DNA from: Pirellula sp.
GTDB lineage: Bacteria > Planctomycetota > Planctomycetia > Pirellulales > PNKZ01
Assembly (NCBI GenBank): GCA_013822735.1
Contig: PNKZ01000028.1
Coordinates: 1-64,000 of the forward strand
Reading direction: 5' to 3'
DNA: 64,000 nt
In this document: in pieces, positions 18,667-26,486 of the stretch
Layout: each line of letters opens with the position of its first letter
Numbering within the stretch: position 1 is the first letter of the stretch
Translations under genes and position numbers: made by a program
The notes under the pieces: generated by a model
Told to the model about the DNA's origin: nothing
The model's database searches: none
What the model saw: only the letters and a program-made list of their open reading frames with translations

Positions 18667-19086
18667 GGCCTGTCGTCGCCCGAATTCGTCTCGTCGTAAA
18701 CCTCGCCTATCAATAGATAGCTTTCGGTCCGTTCGACCGCATGTGTTACCGACAGTTTTCTCGGCGCAGCCGCAACGGTCGTAGCGATTGCGCCGCGCGA
18801 GGACGTTGCCGATTCACTACCGAAAACAACACCGCTTGTTGCGGTCCGGCATCATGTTTCCATCGCGAAACTTCCTCGAAACGGCGCAAGAAATTGCCAA
18901 ACCTCGCAAAATCCCGTGCGCCGCTTGGTTTTCCGACTCCCGGCACGGTTCAGAACCGCACCTCCGGCACGAGCGGTGCTTTTATCCGAAACGTCACTCG
19001 CCGGTAACTGTCGCATTCCGAGCTTCCTAGGAAGAACGGTTTACCCTTGCGACCTGGTGGGTGTGCGAACACGGGGAAGGTTTGCC
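18667..19086. other. Intergenic region upstream of the Flp-like pilin gene
   Basis: 420 bp between divergent small genes. Frames listed here by the ORF track lack family features. The sequence GGGAAGG just before 19087 is the likely ribosome site of the next gene. I see no clear promoter or structured RNA. Confidence 0.45.
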
Positions 19087-19428
19087 ATGAAGACTGTTAT
19101 TGCTCGTTTGTGGGTCGAAGATGCCGGTGCCATCGTCTCGGCGGAAATCATGTTGATCGGCACCGTACTGGTGCTCGGCGTCATCGTCGGCCTGAAAAGC
19201 GTGCGTGATTCGGTCGTGACCGAACTCGCCGACGTCGCCCAAGCTTTTGCCAACATCAACCAATCGTACAGCTACAGCGGCGTCAGCGGCCACGGTGCCA
19301 TGAGCGGCGGCGGCAGCTTCGGCGATTCCTTCGACTTCTGCGACAGCAACTCCTACCCGTACGACGGTGCTCAAGAATCGAAGTGCGTGAACGTCGCCGC
19401 CTACGCCTTCTCGGAATCGGGCTACTAA
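19087..19428 (+). CDS. Flp/Fap-like small pilin
   Basis: The 113-residue protein starts with a short basic segment, then DAGAIVSAEIMLIGTVLVLG, a hydrophobic helix with a glutamate at its head. This resembles the GATAIEYxLI processing site and helix of Flp prepilins. A polar helix (SVRDSVVTELADVAQAFANI) and a tail rich in serine, glycine, tyrosine and two cysteines follow. It probably is exported and assembled or anchored in the membrane. The track start at 18916 has no similarity; the ATG at 19087 has GGGAAGG upstream. It stands alone and is followed by a strong terminator. TadG-like genes are 41 kb away. Pilin identity is inference. Confidence 0.65.
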   Translation: MKTVIARLWVEDAGAIVSAEIMLIGTVLVLGVIVGLKSVRDSVVTELADVAQAFANINQSYSYSGVSGHGAMSGGGSFGDSFDFCDSNSYPYDGAQESKCVNVAAYAFSESGY

Positions 19429-19461
19429 GCAGCCGACCGTTTAGAAACGATCAAACTCTCC

Positions 19462-19500
19462 AACCGCGCGGAGCATCAGCTCCGCGCGGTTTTCTCTTTT
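19462..19500 (+). terminator. Rho-independent terminator of the pilin-like gene
   Basis: AACCGCGCGGAGC at 19462-19474 pairs perfectly with GCTCCGCGCGGTT at 19479-19491 around an ATCA loop, followed by TTCTCTTTTT. It is 33 bp after the stop codon and is the clearest intrinsic terminator in this part of the window. Confidence 0.9.
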
Positions 19501-19511
19501 TGCGGCCGTTA

Positions 19512-20273
19512 TTAGGCCAGCAGTTCCGCCTCTGAAACCGGTCCGGGACGTAGACGTCGCCAAATCATTCGCAGTTGTTGGTCGCGCCTGCACCGGACAG
19601 CCGCCGCCGTGCGAAACGTCGCGCCGACGGGACGCCCGACGAACTGCCACTCTTCGGGCTGATCATCCAGCGGCGGCGTAAAGGAAATCGCGGGAACGAC
19701 TTCGCCGGCCGGGTCGTATTCTTTCGGAAATGCAAAAGAGAATTGATCGAGCGGAATGGCCAAGCCCATGCCGCGCGCTTTGATGTACGACTCTTTCAAC
19801 GTCCAAAGCTCAAAGAATCGCTCGCGCTGCCGCGAGTCCGGCAGCTGCCGCAAAGCTGCGACTTCGCTCGGCGAAAAGTACCGGTCTGCCAAATCCAAGC
19901 ACGAGGTTTCGCGCTGGGTCGCTTCGATATCGACGCCCACTTCCAGACTTCGCGAAACGCCGATGAGAGCGCCGCCGCGAGTGTGCGACAGGTTAAATCG
20001 AAGCGAAGCTTCCGCAGCAGGCTCGACGATGCGAGGTTTTCCCCAATCGTTCCAGGCATAAGTCCATGCCGCGGGATTGGTCTTCGAATAACTGCTCAGA
20101 ACGAGACGAAGCAGCCCGTGCGACAAGGCGAAGCTGTCGCGATCTCGCGTGAATAGGAAGCGATCGCGCCGCCGCCGTTCCTCATCGTCGAGTAGGTCGG
20201 CACCCGTCTTCGCAGCGTCGCAGCCGTCGAAGTCCGCAAACGAGGCAAACCAAAGATCAACTGCTTCGGGCAT
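19512..20273 (-). CDS. 4'-phosphopantetheinyl transferase (Sfp-type)
   Basis: The 253-residue protein should transfer phosphopantetheine from CoA to a serine of carrier proteins. The family motifs VGVDIEATQR near residue 115 and FFELWTLKESYIKARGMGL near 165, with KPR and SLRFNLSHT upstream, are all visible; the Asp, Glu and Lys metal and catalytic residues are kept. The Sfp-like length suggests broad action on polyketide, peptide or fatty acid carriers. No such synthase is in the window. The ATG at 20273 begins MPEAVDLWFA as in relatives. An ATG at 20327 has GAGG nine bases upstream and would add 18 residues, so the start is uncertain. Confidence 0.9.
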   Translation of the reverse strand: MPEAVDLWFASFADFDGCDAAKTGADLLDDEERRRRDRFLFTRDRDSFALSHGLLRLVLSSYSKTNPAAWTYAWNDWGKPRIVEPAAEASLRFNLSHTRGGALIGVSRSLEVGVDIEATQRETSCLDLADRYFSPSEVAALRQLPDSRQRERFFELWTLKESYIKARGMGLAIPLDQFSFAFPKEYDPAGEVVPAISFTPPLDDQPEEWQFVGRPVGATFRTAAAVRCRRDQQLRMIWRRLRPGPVSEAELLA

Positions 20274-20550
20274 TTCGGTTTCTTTGTTCTTGTCCGCGCG
20301 TATGAAAGTTTTAGGAAAGGTCGGCATCGTCCCGTCCCTCAACGGGGAGCCGGCCGACTCGACGCCGAACAAATTTACCCCCAGGTCATCCCAACGGCGC
20401 TGCGAAATTACGTCGAAGAAGTTGCCCGGCGTTGTGGGGAGTGAGCCTTTACCACCACCCTGCGGGCTGGTATGGTGCTATCCACATGGTCGGCATTCCC
20501 CCCTGGTCTTACTGGCACAAGAACGGACTATCACGAGCGGTATCGCACCT

Positions 20551-21183
20551 ATGTCGATTCGAGTTCTGATAGTCGACGACCACGAAGTGGTTCGTTCTGG
20601 TCTTAAAAGCATCCTAGAATCTGCGGGATTTGTCGTGTGTGGCGAGGCTTCGTCGCTCGGCGAACTCGTATCGATGGTCCAGCAACTCGCCCCGGACCTT
20701 CTCCTGCTGGACGTTCGCGTGGGCGAGGAAGACGGCCTAAATGTGGTACCCGCCGTAAGAGCCTTAGACCCCCCCGTGAACGTGTTGCTGTTTTCGGCAC
20801 ACGATAATCCGTCGCATGAAGCGCGGGCCTACGCCGACGGGGCCAACGGTTACTTGTACAAATCGGCCGAGGTCGACTTGTTGCTCGACTCGGTCCGTCG
20901 GGCCGCCGCAGGCGAATCCCTGTGGCAACGGACGGATCAGCGTCGGTTAAACAACTTCGTCAAGGCGTCCAAACCGCCGGTCGGCGAACATGCTCCGCTC
21001 ACGCCCCGCGAGCAGGAGATTCTAAAAATCCTCGCCACGGGCGCCACTAACAAGCAGATCTCCGTGAACCTCGGTATCAGCGCCGAGACGGTTAAAGAGC
21101 ATGTGCAACATTTGTTGCGAAAGATCGGCGTCACCGATCGGACGCAAGCGGCAGTGTGGGCCGCCCGAAACAACCTGCTCTAG
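20551..21183 (+). CDS. Response regulator, NarL/LuxR family
   Basis: The 210-residue protein has a receiver domain (VLIVDDHEVVRSGL at 5-18, phospho-acceptor D54 in LLLLDVRVGEED, lysine in LYKSAE) and a C-terminal GerE helix-turn-helix (LTPREQEILKILATGATNKQI, then SAETVKEHVQHLLRKIGV). It is a DNA-binding transcription factor controlled by phosphorylation. No histidine kinase is adjacent, so it is an orphan; the large hybrid kinase at 50 kb is a possible but unsupported partner. The track start at 20149 is too long; the ATG at 20551 begins the receiver. A weak TTTACC-17-TATGGT pair lies about 80 bp upstream. Confidence 0.93.
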   Translation: MSIRVLIVDDHEVVRSGLKSILESAGFVVCGEASSLGELVSMVQQLAPDLLLLDVRVGEEDGLNVVPAVRALDPPVNVLLFSAHDNPSHEARAYADGANGYLYKSAEVDLLLDSVRRAAAGESLWQRTDQRRLNNFVKASKPPVGEHAPLTPREQEILKILATGATNKQISVNLGISAETVKEHVQHLLRKIGVTDRTQAAVWAARNNLL

Positions 21184-21204
21184 GAAGCCGCCCGTTCGTT
21201 GCGA

Positions 21205-21651
21205 CTATTTCACGGCGGCGGGCGTCGTCTTCGCCGCGAGATGCAGAGCCGAGAAGCGTTGCAGCGAGCCGGTCAGTTGCGCCGCGGCGACGTAACCGGT
21301 CACCCGGCCGATTTCGCTTTCGTCGGCTCGAAGAATTATCGTGGTCGGGTAGGCCCGCACCGCCATGCGCCGTTCCAAATCAGGCGCCGATCCGCGAGAC
21401 ACGGTCAAGGCCACGAATGCTCGGTTTACTTCGGCCGCCAGCGCCCCGTTGCTGAGCGTCTGGTTCTTCATCTTCACGCAATACGGACAGTGTGAAGAGG
21501 TCATGTACACCAGCAGCGGCAGGTCTTTTTCCTTAGCAGCGGCGACCGCTTCCGCCACATCGGTATGCCAAGCGATCTCATCCGCCGCGCGAACGAAAGT
21601 GGCCATGCCGAGGACTAGCGCGCAGGCCGTGAGCAAACGAAGTGACGACAC
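21205..21651 (-). CDS. Exported thioredoxin-fold protein, CPYC motif
   Basis: The 148-residue protein has a signal peptide (LRLLTACALVLGMATFVRAA, probable cleavage after ARA-like residues) and a thioredoxin fold with the redox motif SSHCPYCVKM near residue 55, followed by the cis-proline region RAYPTTIIL. It probably acts in the periplasm in disulfide or cytochrome-related chemistry. The CxxC sequence CPYC is glutaredoxin-like. The start is a GTG at 21651 with a strong GGAGG six bases before it, which decides the start. It converges with the response regulator gene. Confidence 0.83.
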   Translation of the reverse strand: MSSLRLLTACALVLGMATFVRAADEIAWHTDVAEAVAAAKEKDLPLLVYMTSSHCPYCVKMKNQTLSNGALAAEVNRAFVALTVSRGSAPDLERRMAVRAYPTTIILRADESEIGRVTGYVAAAQLTGSLQRFSALHLAAKTTPAAVK

Positions 21652-21830
21652 GGCAACCTCCCTGCGGCTTTTAGATTCGCCCGTCCTGGGCGAAGCGAGT
21701 TAGCGTTACTCCAGGGGTATTTATCGACGGCGCATGACACGCCGCCCGCGCCGAAGTTGCACGGCACGACTATCCGGCACCGTCGGCAAAGTTCGCCACA
21801 TCCGATCGGCGGCACTCACTCCGCCGGAAG

Positions 21831-24122
21831 CTACTTCGCCGGTTTGAAGATCGGCGGCGAGACAAAGCAGAGCATCGATCGGGCCGGTACGATCAGCTTG
21901 CCGCTATCGGGCGGCGAGGGGCCGTCGAGCTCTGGAAACACGTCAAACGGGCTTTCCGCGGCCGTGTTGAGGAACAATCGCCACGGTTCCCGGCGGGCCA
22001 ATTGCGGCAGCTTAAACTCCCGCGGCAGCGAGCCGGCGTGAATAAACATCATCACGTGTCGTGCCGGGAATTTCGTGCCGGGCAAGCTCGGAGTCGCCCC
22101 CCACACGCTGATCAGGCTATGGTCAAACGGGTTCCAATCGTGCGGCAGCCCGTCGGCGTTAAACCACGAAACGTCCGGCAAGGTGTGGTCGTCGCCGAGG
22201 AGCCCGCTTACGAAGCTGGCCCGGCGTACCGTCGGTTGCTGCTTGCGGAATTGGATCAACGCCGTCGTGAAGCGAAGCAAATCGGCATGCTTCTGCACGA
22301 GCGACCAATCGAACCACGAGGTCGGATTGTCTTGGCAATAGGCATTGTTATTGCCTCGCTGCGTCCGGCGAATTTCATCCCCTTGCACCAGCATCGGCAC
22401 GCCCTGGCTGAGCATAAGCGTGGCAAGGAAGTTGCGCACCTGGCGATTGCGCCACATGTTCACGTCTTTGCGACGCGTGGGGCCTTCGACGCCGAAGTTT
22501 TCGCAGTAGTTTTGGTTGTCGCCGTCCCGGTTGTCTTCGCCGTTTTCCTCGTTGTGCTTGTACGAGTAGCTTACGAGGTCGCTGATCGTGAAACCGTCGT
22601 GCGAGGTCACGAAGTTGATGCTGTGATACGGCCGGCGACCGCTCGAAGCATACAGGTCGCTTGAGCCGGATAAGCGCGTCGCGAGCGCTCCCAGCGTGGC
22701 GGGGTCGCCGCGCCAGAACCTGCGCACGTCGTCGCGATAGCGGCCGTTCCATTCGGCCCAGCGTCGGTTGGCGAACGAGCCCACTTGGTAGGCGCCCGCG
22801 GCGTCCCACGCTTCGGCAATGATTTTCGTATCCGCCAAGAGGGGATCTTCGGCAATCTGCTCCACCAGCGGCGGGTTCGGCACCAAATCGCCGTTCCGGT
22901 TGCGGCTCAGAATCGACGCTAGATCGAAGCGGAAGCCGTCGACGTGATAGTTGTGCACCCAATACCGGAGGCAATGGAAGATCATCTCGCGGACGATCGG
23001 ATGATTGCCGTTAACGGTGTTGCCGCAGCCGGAGTAGTTCTTGTAGTGCTCGCCGTTGCCCGCGAGCATGTAGTAAACGCTGTTCTCGAGTCCCTTGAAG
23101 CTCAGTGTCGGGCCATGCTCGTTGCCTTCGCAGGTGTGGTTAAACACCACGTCGAGAATGATCTCGATGCCGTTGCGGTGCAGCTCGAGCACCATCTCTT
23201 TGAATTCGCGGCACTGAGCGCCGGGCTCTTTCGACGCGGCATAGCCGCGGTGCGGCGCGAAGAACGCCAGAGGGTCGTAGCCCCAGTAGTTTACGCGCGG
23301 CAGCGTTTCGCCCATCCAGCCTTCGGTCGGGAAGTCGTGCACGGGCATCAACTCGACGGCCGTAACGCCCAACGACTTCAAGTACGGAATCTTCTCGATG
23401 ATGCCGAGGTACGTGCCGGGATGCTTGACGCCGCTCGATTTGCCGGCGGTAAATCCCTTGGCATGCATCTCATAGATCACGCTTTCCGATAGATTGCGCT
23501 TGAGATGCCGGTCCCCCTGCCAGTCGAACGTATCGTCGATCACCACGCACTTCGGCGGCCGAATGATGCCGTCGGTCGAGGGAAGAAACTTCCCGGCCAG
23601 CGAGCGGGCATACGGGTCGATCAGCCGGGCCTTGCCGTTGAAGCGGTGGCCGCGGGCCGGGTCGAAAGGGCCGTCGGCCTGAAAGTGATAGAGCTGTCCG
23701 GCGCCGATGCCCGGCACAAACACGCTCCAAACGTCTCCCCACCGGTCGAGCTCGGGATTCAGGTGGATGATGTCGGCCGGTTCGCGATCGTCGACATGGT
23801 CGTACAGCAGCACGCGCATGGCCGTGGCGTTCTTGCTGACCACGACGAACTGGACGCCCGCCTCCTGGAGCACGGCGCCGTACGGCAATCCGAGCGAAAA
23901 CTGCAGCGGCGGATGAACTAACCCCATCGGACGTACTTCTGCAAAGCTACCGGCGACTCCGGAACTTAATAACATACCACGGTCTCGGGGCACGGCGGAA
24001 AGTGACGTTCTTTGGGGAGCCGAAACGGCCGGTGCCGCCGAACTTGCCGACGGTAACGACTTTGACGCCGCACCGTTGGTTGTCGGGGGTATTCGGTTCT
24101 GTTTCCGCGAAGGCTCGGGCAT
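21831..24122 (-). CDS. glgX: Glycogen debranching enzyme, GH13 family
   Basis: The protein hydrolyses alpha-1,6 branches of glycogen. It has a CBM48-like domain after residue 70 (GLPYGAVLQEAGVQFVV), then a GH13 barrel with EIILDVVFNHTCEG, the nucleophile in VDGFRFDLASI, the acid in KIIAEAWDAAG, and VTSHDGFTISDL with the third carboxylate. The NEENGEDNRDG stretch is typical of the GlgX/isoamylase subfamily. It is longer than E. coli GlgX (657) because of a Ser/Pro/Ala-rich N-terminal region of about 65 residues. The track start at 24209 gives 792 residues; I used the ATG at 24122 (763 residues), but the start is uncertain. It would work with the phosphorylase at 5 kb. Confidence 0.93.
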   Translation of the reverse strand: MPEPSRKQNRIPPTTNGAASKSLPSASSAAPAVSAPQRTSLSAVPRDRGMLLSSGVAGSFAEVRPMGLVHPPLQFSLGLPYGAVLQEAGVQFVVVSKNATAMRVLLYDHVDDREPADIIHLNPELDRWGDVWSVFVPGIGAGQLYHFQADGPFDPARGHRFNGKARLIDPYARSLAGKFLPSTDGIIRPPKCVVIDDTFDWQGDRHLKRNLSESVIYEMHAKGFTAGKSSGVKHPGTYLGIIEKIPYLKSLGVTAVELMPVHDFPTEGWMGETLPRVNYWGYDPLAFFAPHRGYAASKEPGAQCREFKEMVLELHRNGIEIILDVVFNHTCEGNEHGPTLSFKGLENSVYYMLAGNGEHYKNYSGCGNTVNGNHPIVREMIFHCLRYWVHNYHVDGFRFDLASILSRNRNGDLVPNPPLVEQIAEDPLLADTKIIAEAWDAAGAYQVGSFANRRWAEWNGRYRDDVRRFWRGDPATLGALATRLSGSSDLYASSGRRPYHSINFVTSHDGFTISDLVSYSYKHNEENGEDNRDGDNQNYCENFGVEGPTRRKDVNMWRNRQVRNFLATLMLSQGVPMLVQGDEIRRTQRGNNNAYCQDNPTSWFDWSLVQKHADLLRFTTALIQFRKQQPTVRRASFVSGLLGDDHTLPDVSWFNADGLPHDWNPFDHSLISVWGATPSLPGTKFPARHVMMFIHAGSLPREFKLPQLARREPWRLFLNTAAESPFDVFPELDGPSPPDSGKLIVPARSMLCFVSPPIFKPAK

Positions 24123-24498
24123 CTTGATCGGTCGCCGCTGCGAGAAAGTTTGATGGAATCCAGGGGTAGCGATTGCTCCGGCGTAGTTATCCAGAAACGG
24201 TCGTCGCAAGGGAAATCTGCTCGAAAATCGCCCTGCCGTTCCGTCGCAACATCTACTCAGTGATCAAGTTTCGCTCCGCGCGCGCTTCGCAAAATGAAAC
24301 GCTTCGTGCTCAAGTTCACCGTGCGATGCAGCTTGAATCACGGCAACTGCTCCCCTCCTTTTGAGTTCGATGTCGCGGCCTCTTCGAGTTCCCAATCTCC
24401 GCTCATCAAACGCTAGCGCCCGGCTGCTAGCTTCTGGAGACTCGCACCATTGAACCGTCAAGTCGGTAGGAATTCGACGTTTTCAGGAGGAACCCGCC
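24123..24498. other. Intergenic region between divergent glgX and csrA
   Basis: 376 bp. I see no gene. It must hold the promoters of glgX and csrA. The last 15 bases are the csrA ribosome site AGGAGG with spacing of seven. No clear -35/-10 pair was found. Confidence 0.45.
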
Positions 24499-24723
24499 AT
24501 GTTGATGCTCTCGCGCAAGACGAACGAAGCGATCATGATCGGCGACGACATTCGCGTGACGATCACGCACATCGGTCGCGGTCGCGTGCAAGTGGCCGTC
24601 GATGCGCCGCGCGAAGTCCGCGTCCGAAGGCACGAACTTCTCGACTCTGTCCCGACCAAAGTCGCGACTCCCCGCATCCCCGCCGCCGTTGATTTTGCCG
24701 ACTCCGCGGCGGTCGTCGCGTAG
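24499..24723 (+). CDS. csrA: Carbon storage regulator
   Basis: CsrA binds GGA motifs in mRNA leaders and represses or stabilises messages, in many bacteria for glycogen and motility genes. The 74 residues begin MLMLSRKTNEAIMIGDDI and continue with VTITHIGRGRVQVAVDAPRE and VRRHEL, covering both RNA-binding edges. Residues 51-74 are a less conserved tail. A perfect AGGAGG lies seven bases before the ATG. The N-terminal LMLSRK and the VRRHEL region keep the basic residues expected for RNA binding. Adjacent divergent glgX suggests a possible glycogen link, which is inference. Confidence 0.93.
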   Translation: MLMLSRKTNEAIMIGDDIRVTITHIGRGRVQVAVDAPREVRVRRHELLDSVPTKVATPRIPAAVDFADSAAVVA

Positions 24724-24781
24724 AGCGCCGGATGCGCCCAAGCTCGCCGATTGCCGACTAGGTTTAAACGGCGCATCCCCC

Positions 24782-24787
24782 TATAAT
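24782..24787 (+). promoter_or_regulatory. Probable -10 element for dprA
   Basis: A perfect TATAAT lies 41 bp upstream of the preferred dprA start. The upstream -35 is not clear (TAGGTT at 17 bp). The first ATG of the ORF track (24786) overlaps this hexamer, which argues against that start. Confidence 0.4.
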
Positions 24788-24827
24788 GCCCGACTTTCGC
24801 ACCCTCAAAAGCGCGGGACTCGGCCTG

Positions 24828-26015
24828 ATGGACCACGGCGACGCACGCTCCTCCGACAACGACTCCTCCGATCGCGTCGGCCCGGGTGACCATGCTCACG
24901 ACGCTGACTCGGCCCTTCTGGCCCGTATGCGGTTGGCTCTGGTCGACGGCGTCGGTCCTCGGCTTTCGCAAGCTCTGCTCGAGCGGTTTGGTTCGCCCGC
25001 CGAGGTGTTTCAAGCCTCGGAAGAAGAACTCCAGAGCGTCCCCGGCATCGGGCCGAAGCTGAGCGACTCCATTCTTCGCGGCCGGAGCGAGCTCGATCCG
25101 CAAGAAGAACTCAATGCGTGCCGTGCGGCGGGCGTCGCCGTTATCGCCCGGGGGACGCCGCAATATCCGCGCTGGCTCGCCGAGATCACCGACCCGCCGT
25201 CGATCATGTATGTGCAAGGGACGATCAAGCCGCAAGACGCCGTGGCCGTGGCGATCGTCGGCTCCCGGCACGCCACGAGCTACGGCATGCAAACGGCCGA
25301 ACGTCTCGGCCAAGCGCTGGCTCGGGCCGGCGTCACCGTCGTCAGCGGGTTGGCTCGCGGCATTGATGCGGCCGCCCATCGCGGCGCGCTCGACGCCGGC
25401 GGTCGCACGTTCGCCGTGCTCGGCTCCGGCCTATCAAAGATCTACCCGCCCGAGCATCAAGCCTTGGCGCTGGAGATCGTCAATCAAGGGGCGCTCATCA
25501 GCGAGATGCCGCTGCGTGCCGAACCGTTCAGCGGCGCCTTCCCGCAACGCAATCGGATCATCGCCGGGCTGTCCCTCGGCGTGGTCGTCGTCGAGGCGGC
25601 GTTTCGTAGCGGTGCCCTCATCACGGCACGTCACGCGATGGAGCAGAACCGCGACGTCTTCGCGGTGCCGGGCCGGATCGATAGCCGCTTGTCGCATGGT
25701 TGCCATCAGCTTCTTCGCGACGGCGCGAAGCTCGTGGAAACGGTCGACGACATCCTCGAAGAGCTCGGCCCCCTGCCCGAAGCCGCCCCGAGCGCCAATC
25801 CCGACGGCCCCACCATTCACAAACCGGCCGAGCTGCTGCTCAACCCCAATGAAAAGCTCGTGCTCTCCGTCATCGGCGAAGGTGCGCCGACGACGGTCGA
25901 TGTCCTGATCGCTTGCACGGGCCTCGCCGTGGCCCAGGTGCTCACGACGATCAGCGTCCTCGAAATGCGCCGGCTCGTGAAACGTGTCTCCGGCAACGCC
26001 GTGATGCGGCTCTAG
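24828..26015 (+). CDS. dprA: DNA processing protein A
   Basis: DprA loads RecA on incoming single-stranded DNA during natural transformation. The 395-residue protein has an N-terminal helix-hairpin-helix region (VDGVGPRLSQALL, VPGIGPKLSDS), the Rossmann-like DprA core with VAIVGSRHATSYG, SGLARGIDAAAHRGAL, TFAVLGSGL and the RNRIIAGLS motif, and a winged-helix C-terminus (VTLACTGL-like: VDVLIACTGLAVAQV). The track start at 24786 overlaps a TATAAT, so I used the ATG at 24828. The ATG at 24928 is another candidate, near the hairpin domain. It is about 100 bp downstream of csrA in the same direction. Confidence 0.93.
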   Translation: MDHGDARSSDNDSSDRVGPGDHAHDADSALLARMRLALVDGVGPRLSQALLERFGSPAEVFQASEEELQSVPGIGPKLSDSILRGRSELDPQEELNACRAAGVAVIARGTPQYPRWLAEITDPPSIMYVQGTIKPQDAVAVAIVGSRHATSYGMQTAERLGQALARAGVTVVSGLARGIDAAAHRGALDAGGRTFAVLGSGLSKIYPPEHQALALEIVNQGALISEMPLRAEPFSGAFPQRNRIIAGLSLGVVVVEAAFRSGALITARHAMEQNRDVFAVPGRIDSRLSHGCHQLLRDGAKLVETVDDILEELGPLPEAAPSANPDGPTIHKPAELLLNPNEKLVLSVIGEGAPTTVDVLIACTGLAVAQVLTTISVLEMRRLVKRVSGNAVMRL

Positions 26016-26068
26016 ACATTTCTGTAGGGAACGCCCTCCGTGGCATTCCGTATATCGCAATCGTCCGG

Positions 26069-26263
26069 GGCGAGCGTCGAGCCGTGAGGCCGACGTGTCT
26101 GGAAAGCGACGTAAGTCCTAAATCGCGAATCTGACTTACGTCGAATCCCAATTTCGTCGTGCGCAGATAACTCGAGTTATCTGCGCACCCCTTGTGGGTT
26201 TTGAGGTTGTGCGCAGATAGTTTCGGTTATCTGCGCGGTGCATAAAATACCGTCGACGTAAGT
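26069..26263 (-). repeat. 195-bp dispersed repeat with hairpins, copy 2
   Basis: Inverted partner of 44-238 at equal length. The identical 28-bp palindrome lies at 26160-26187. The ACCCCTTGTGGGTTTT segment, the second GCGCAGATA hairpin and the CGACGTAAGT motifs occur in the same order on the opposite strand. Its left end is the GCGAGCGTCGAGCCGT arm. Confidence 0.85.
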
Positions 26264-26292
26264 CTCAAATCCGAGCAGCGACTTACGTCAAA

Positions 26293-26396
26293 GTAGTCCG
26301 CCGCTCCGCGGCGGAAATGGGCCTTCCCGATTAATGCCGACGGCCATCGCGCGCGACGACGCAACGTGCTCTTCCGCCACGGATTGGCGGACTACG
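26293..26396. repeat. Inverted pair of GTAGTCCGCC arms
   Basis: GTAGTCCGCC at 26293-26302 is the exact reverse complement of GGCGGACTAC at 26387-26396. The arms are about 84 bp apart, with a smaller CCGCTCCGCGG hairpin near the left arm. It follows directly after the 195-bp element. Confidence 0.6.
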
Positions 26397-26486
26397 ATGA
26401 ATTGCCAAAGATCAACTCGTCACATTAGCAATGTGGACGAGCAATCTCCAGGCAACTTTTGGCCGGCCAAAATCTAGGCTCGACAA

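Larger units (their letters stand above)
26016..26486. other. Repeat-rich intergenic region
   Basis: 471 bp without a gene, between convergent dprA and the M42 peptidase. It holds the second copy of the 195-bp repeat and an inverted GTAGTCCGCC pair. Short ORFs here are translations of the repeat arms. Confidence 0.7.

Noticed and set aside
24786-24827. ATG at 24786 as the dprA start
   Set aside because: It overlaps a perfect TATAAT, so it would lie upstream of the transcript start. Residues before 24828 show no similarity to DprA.
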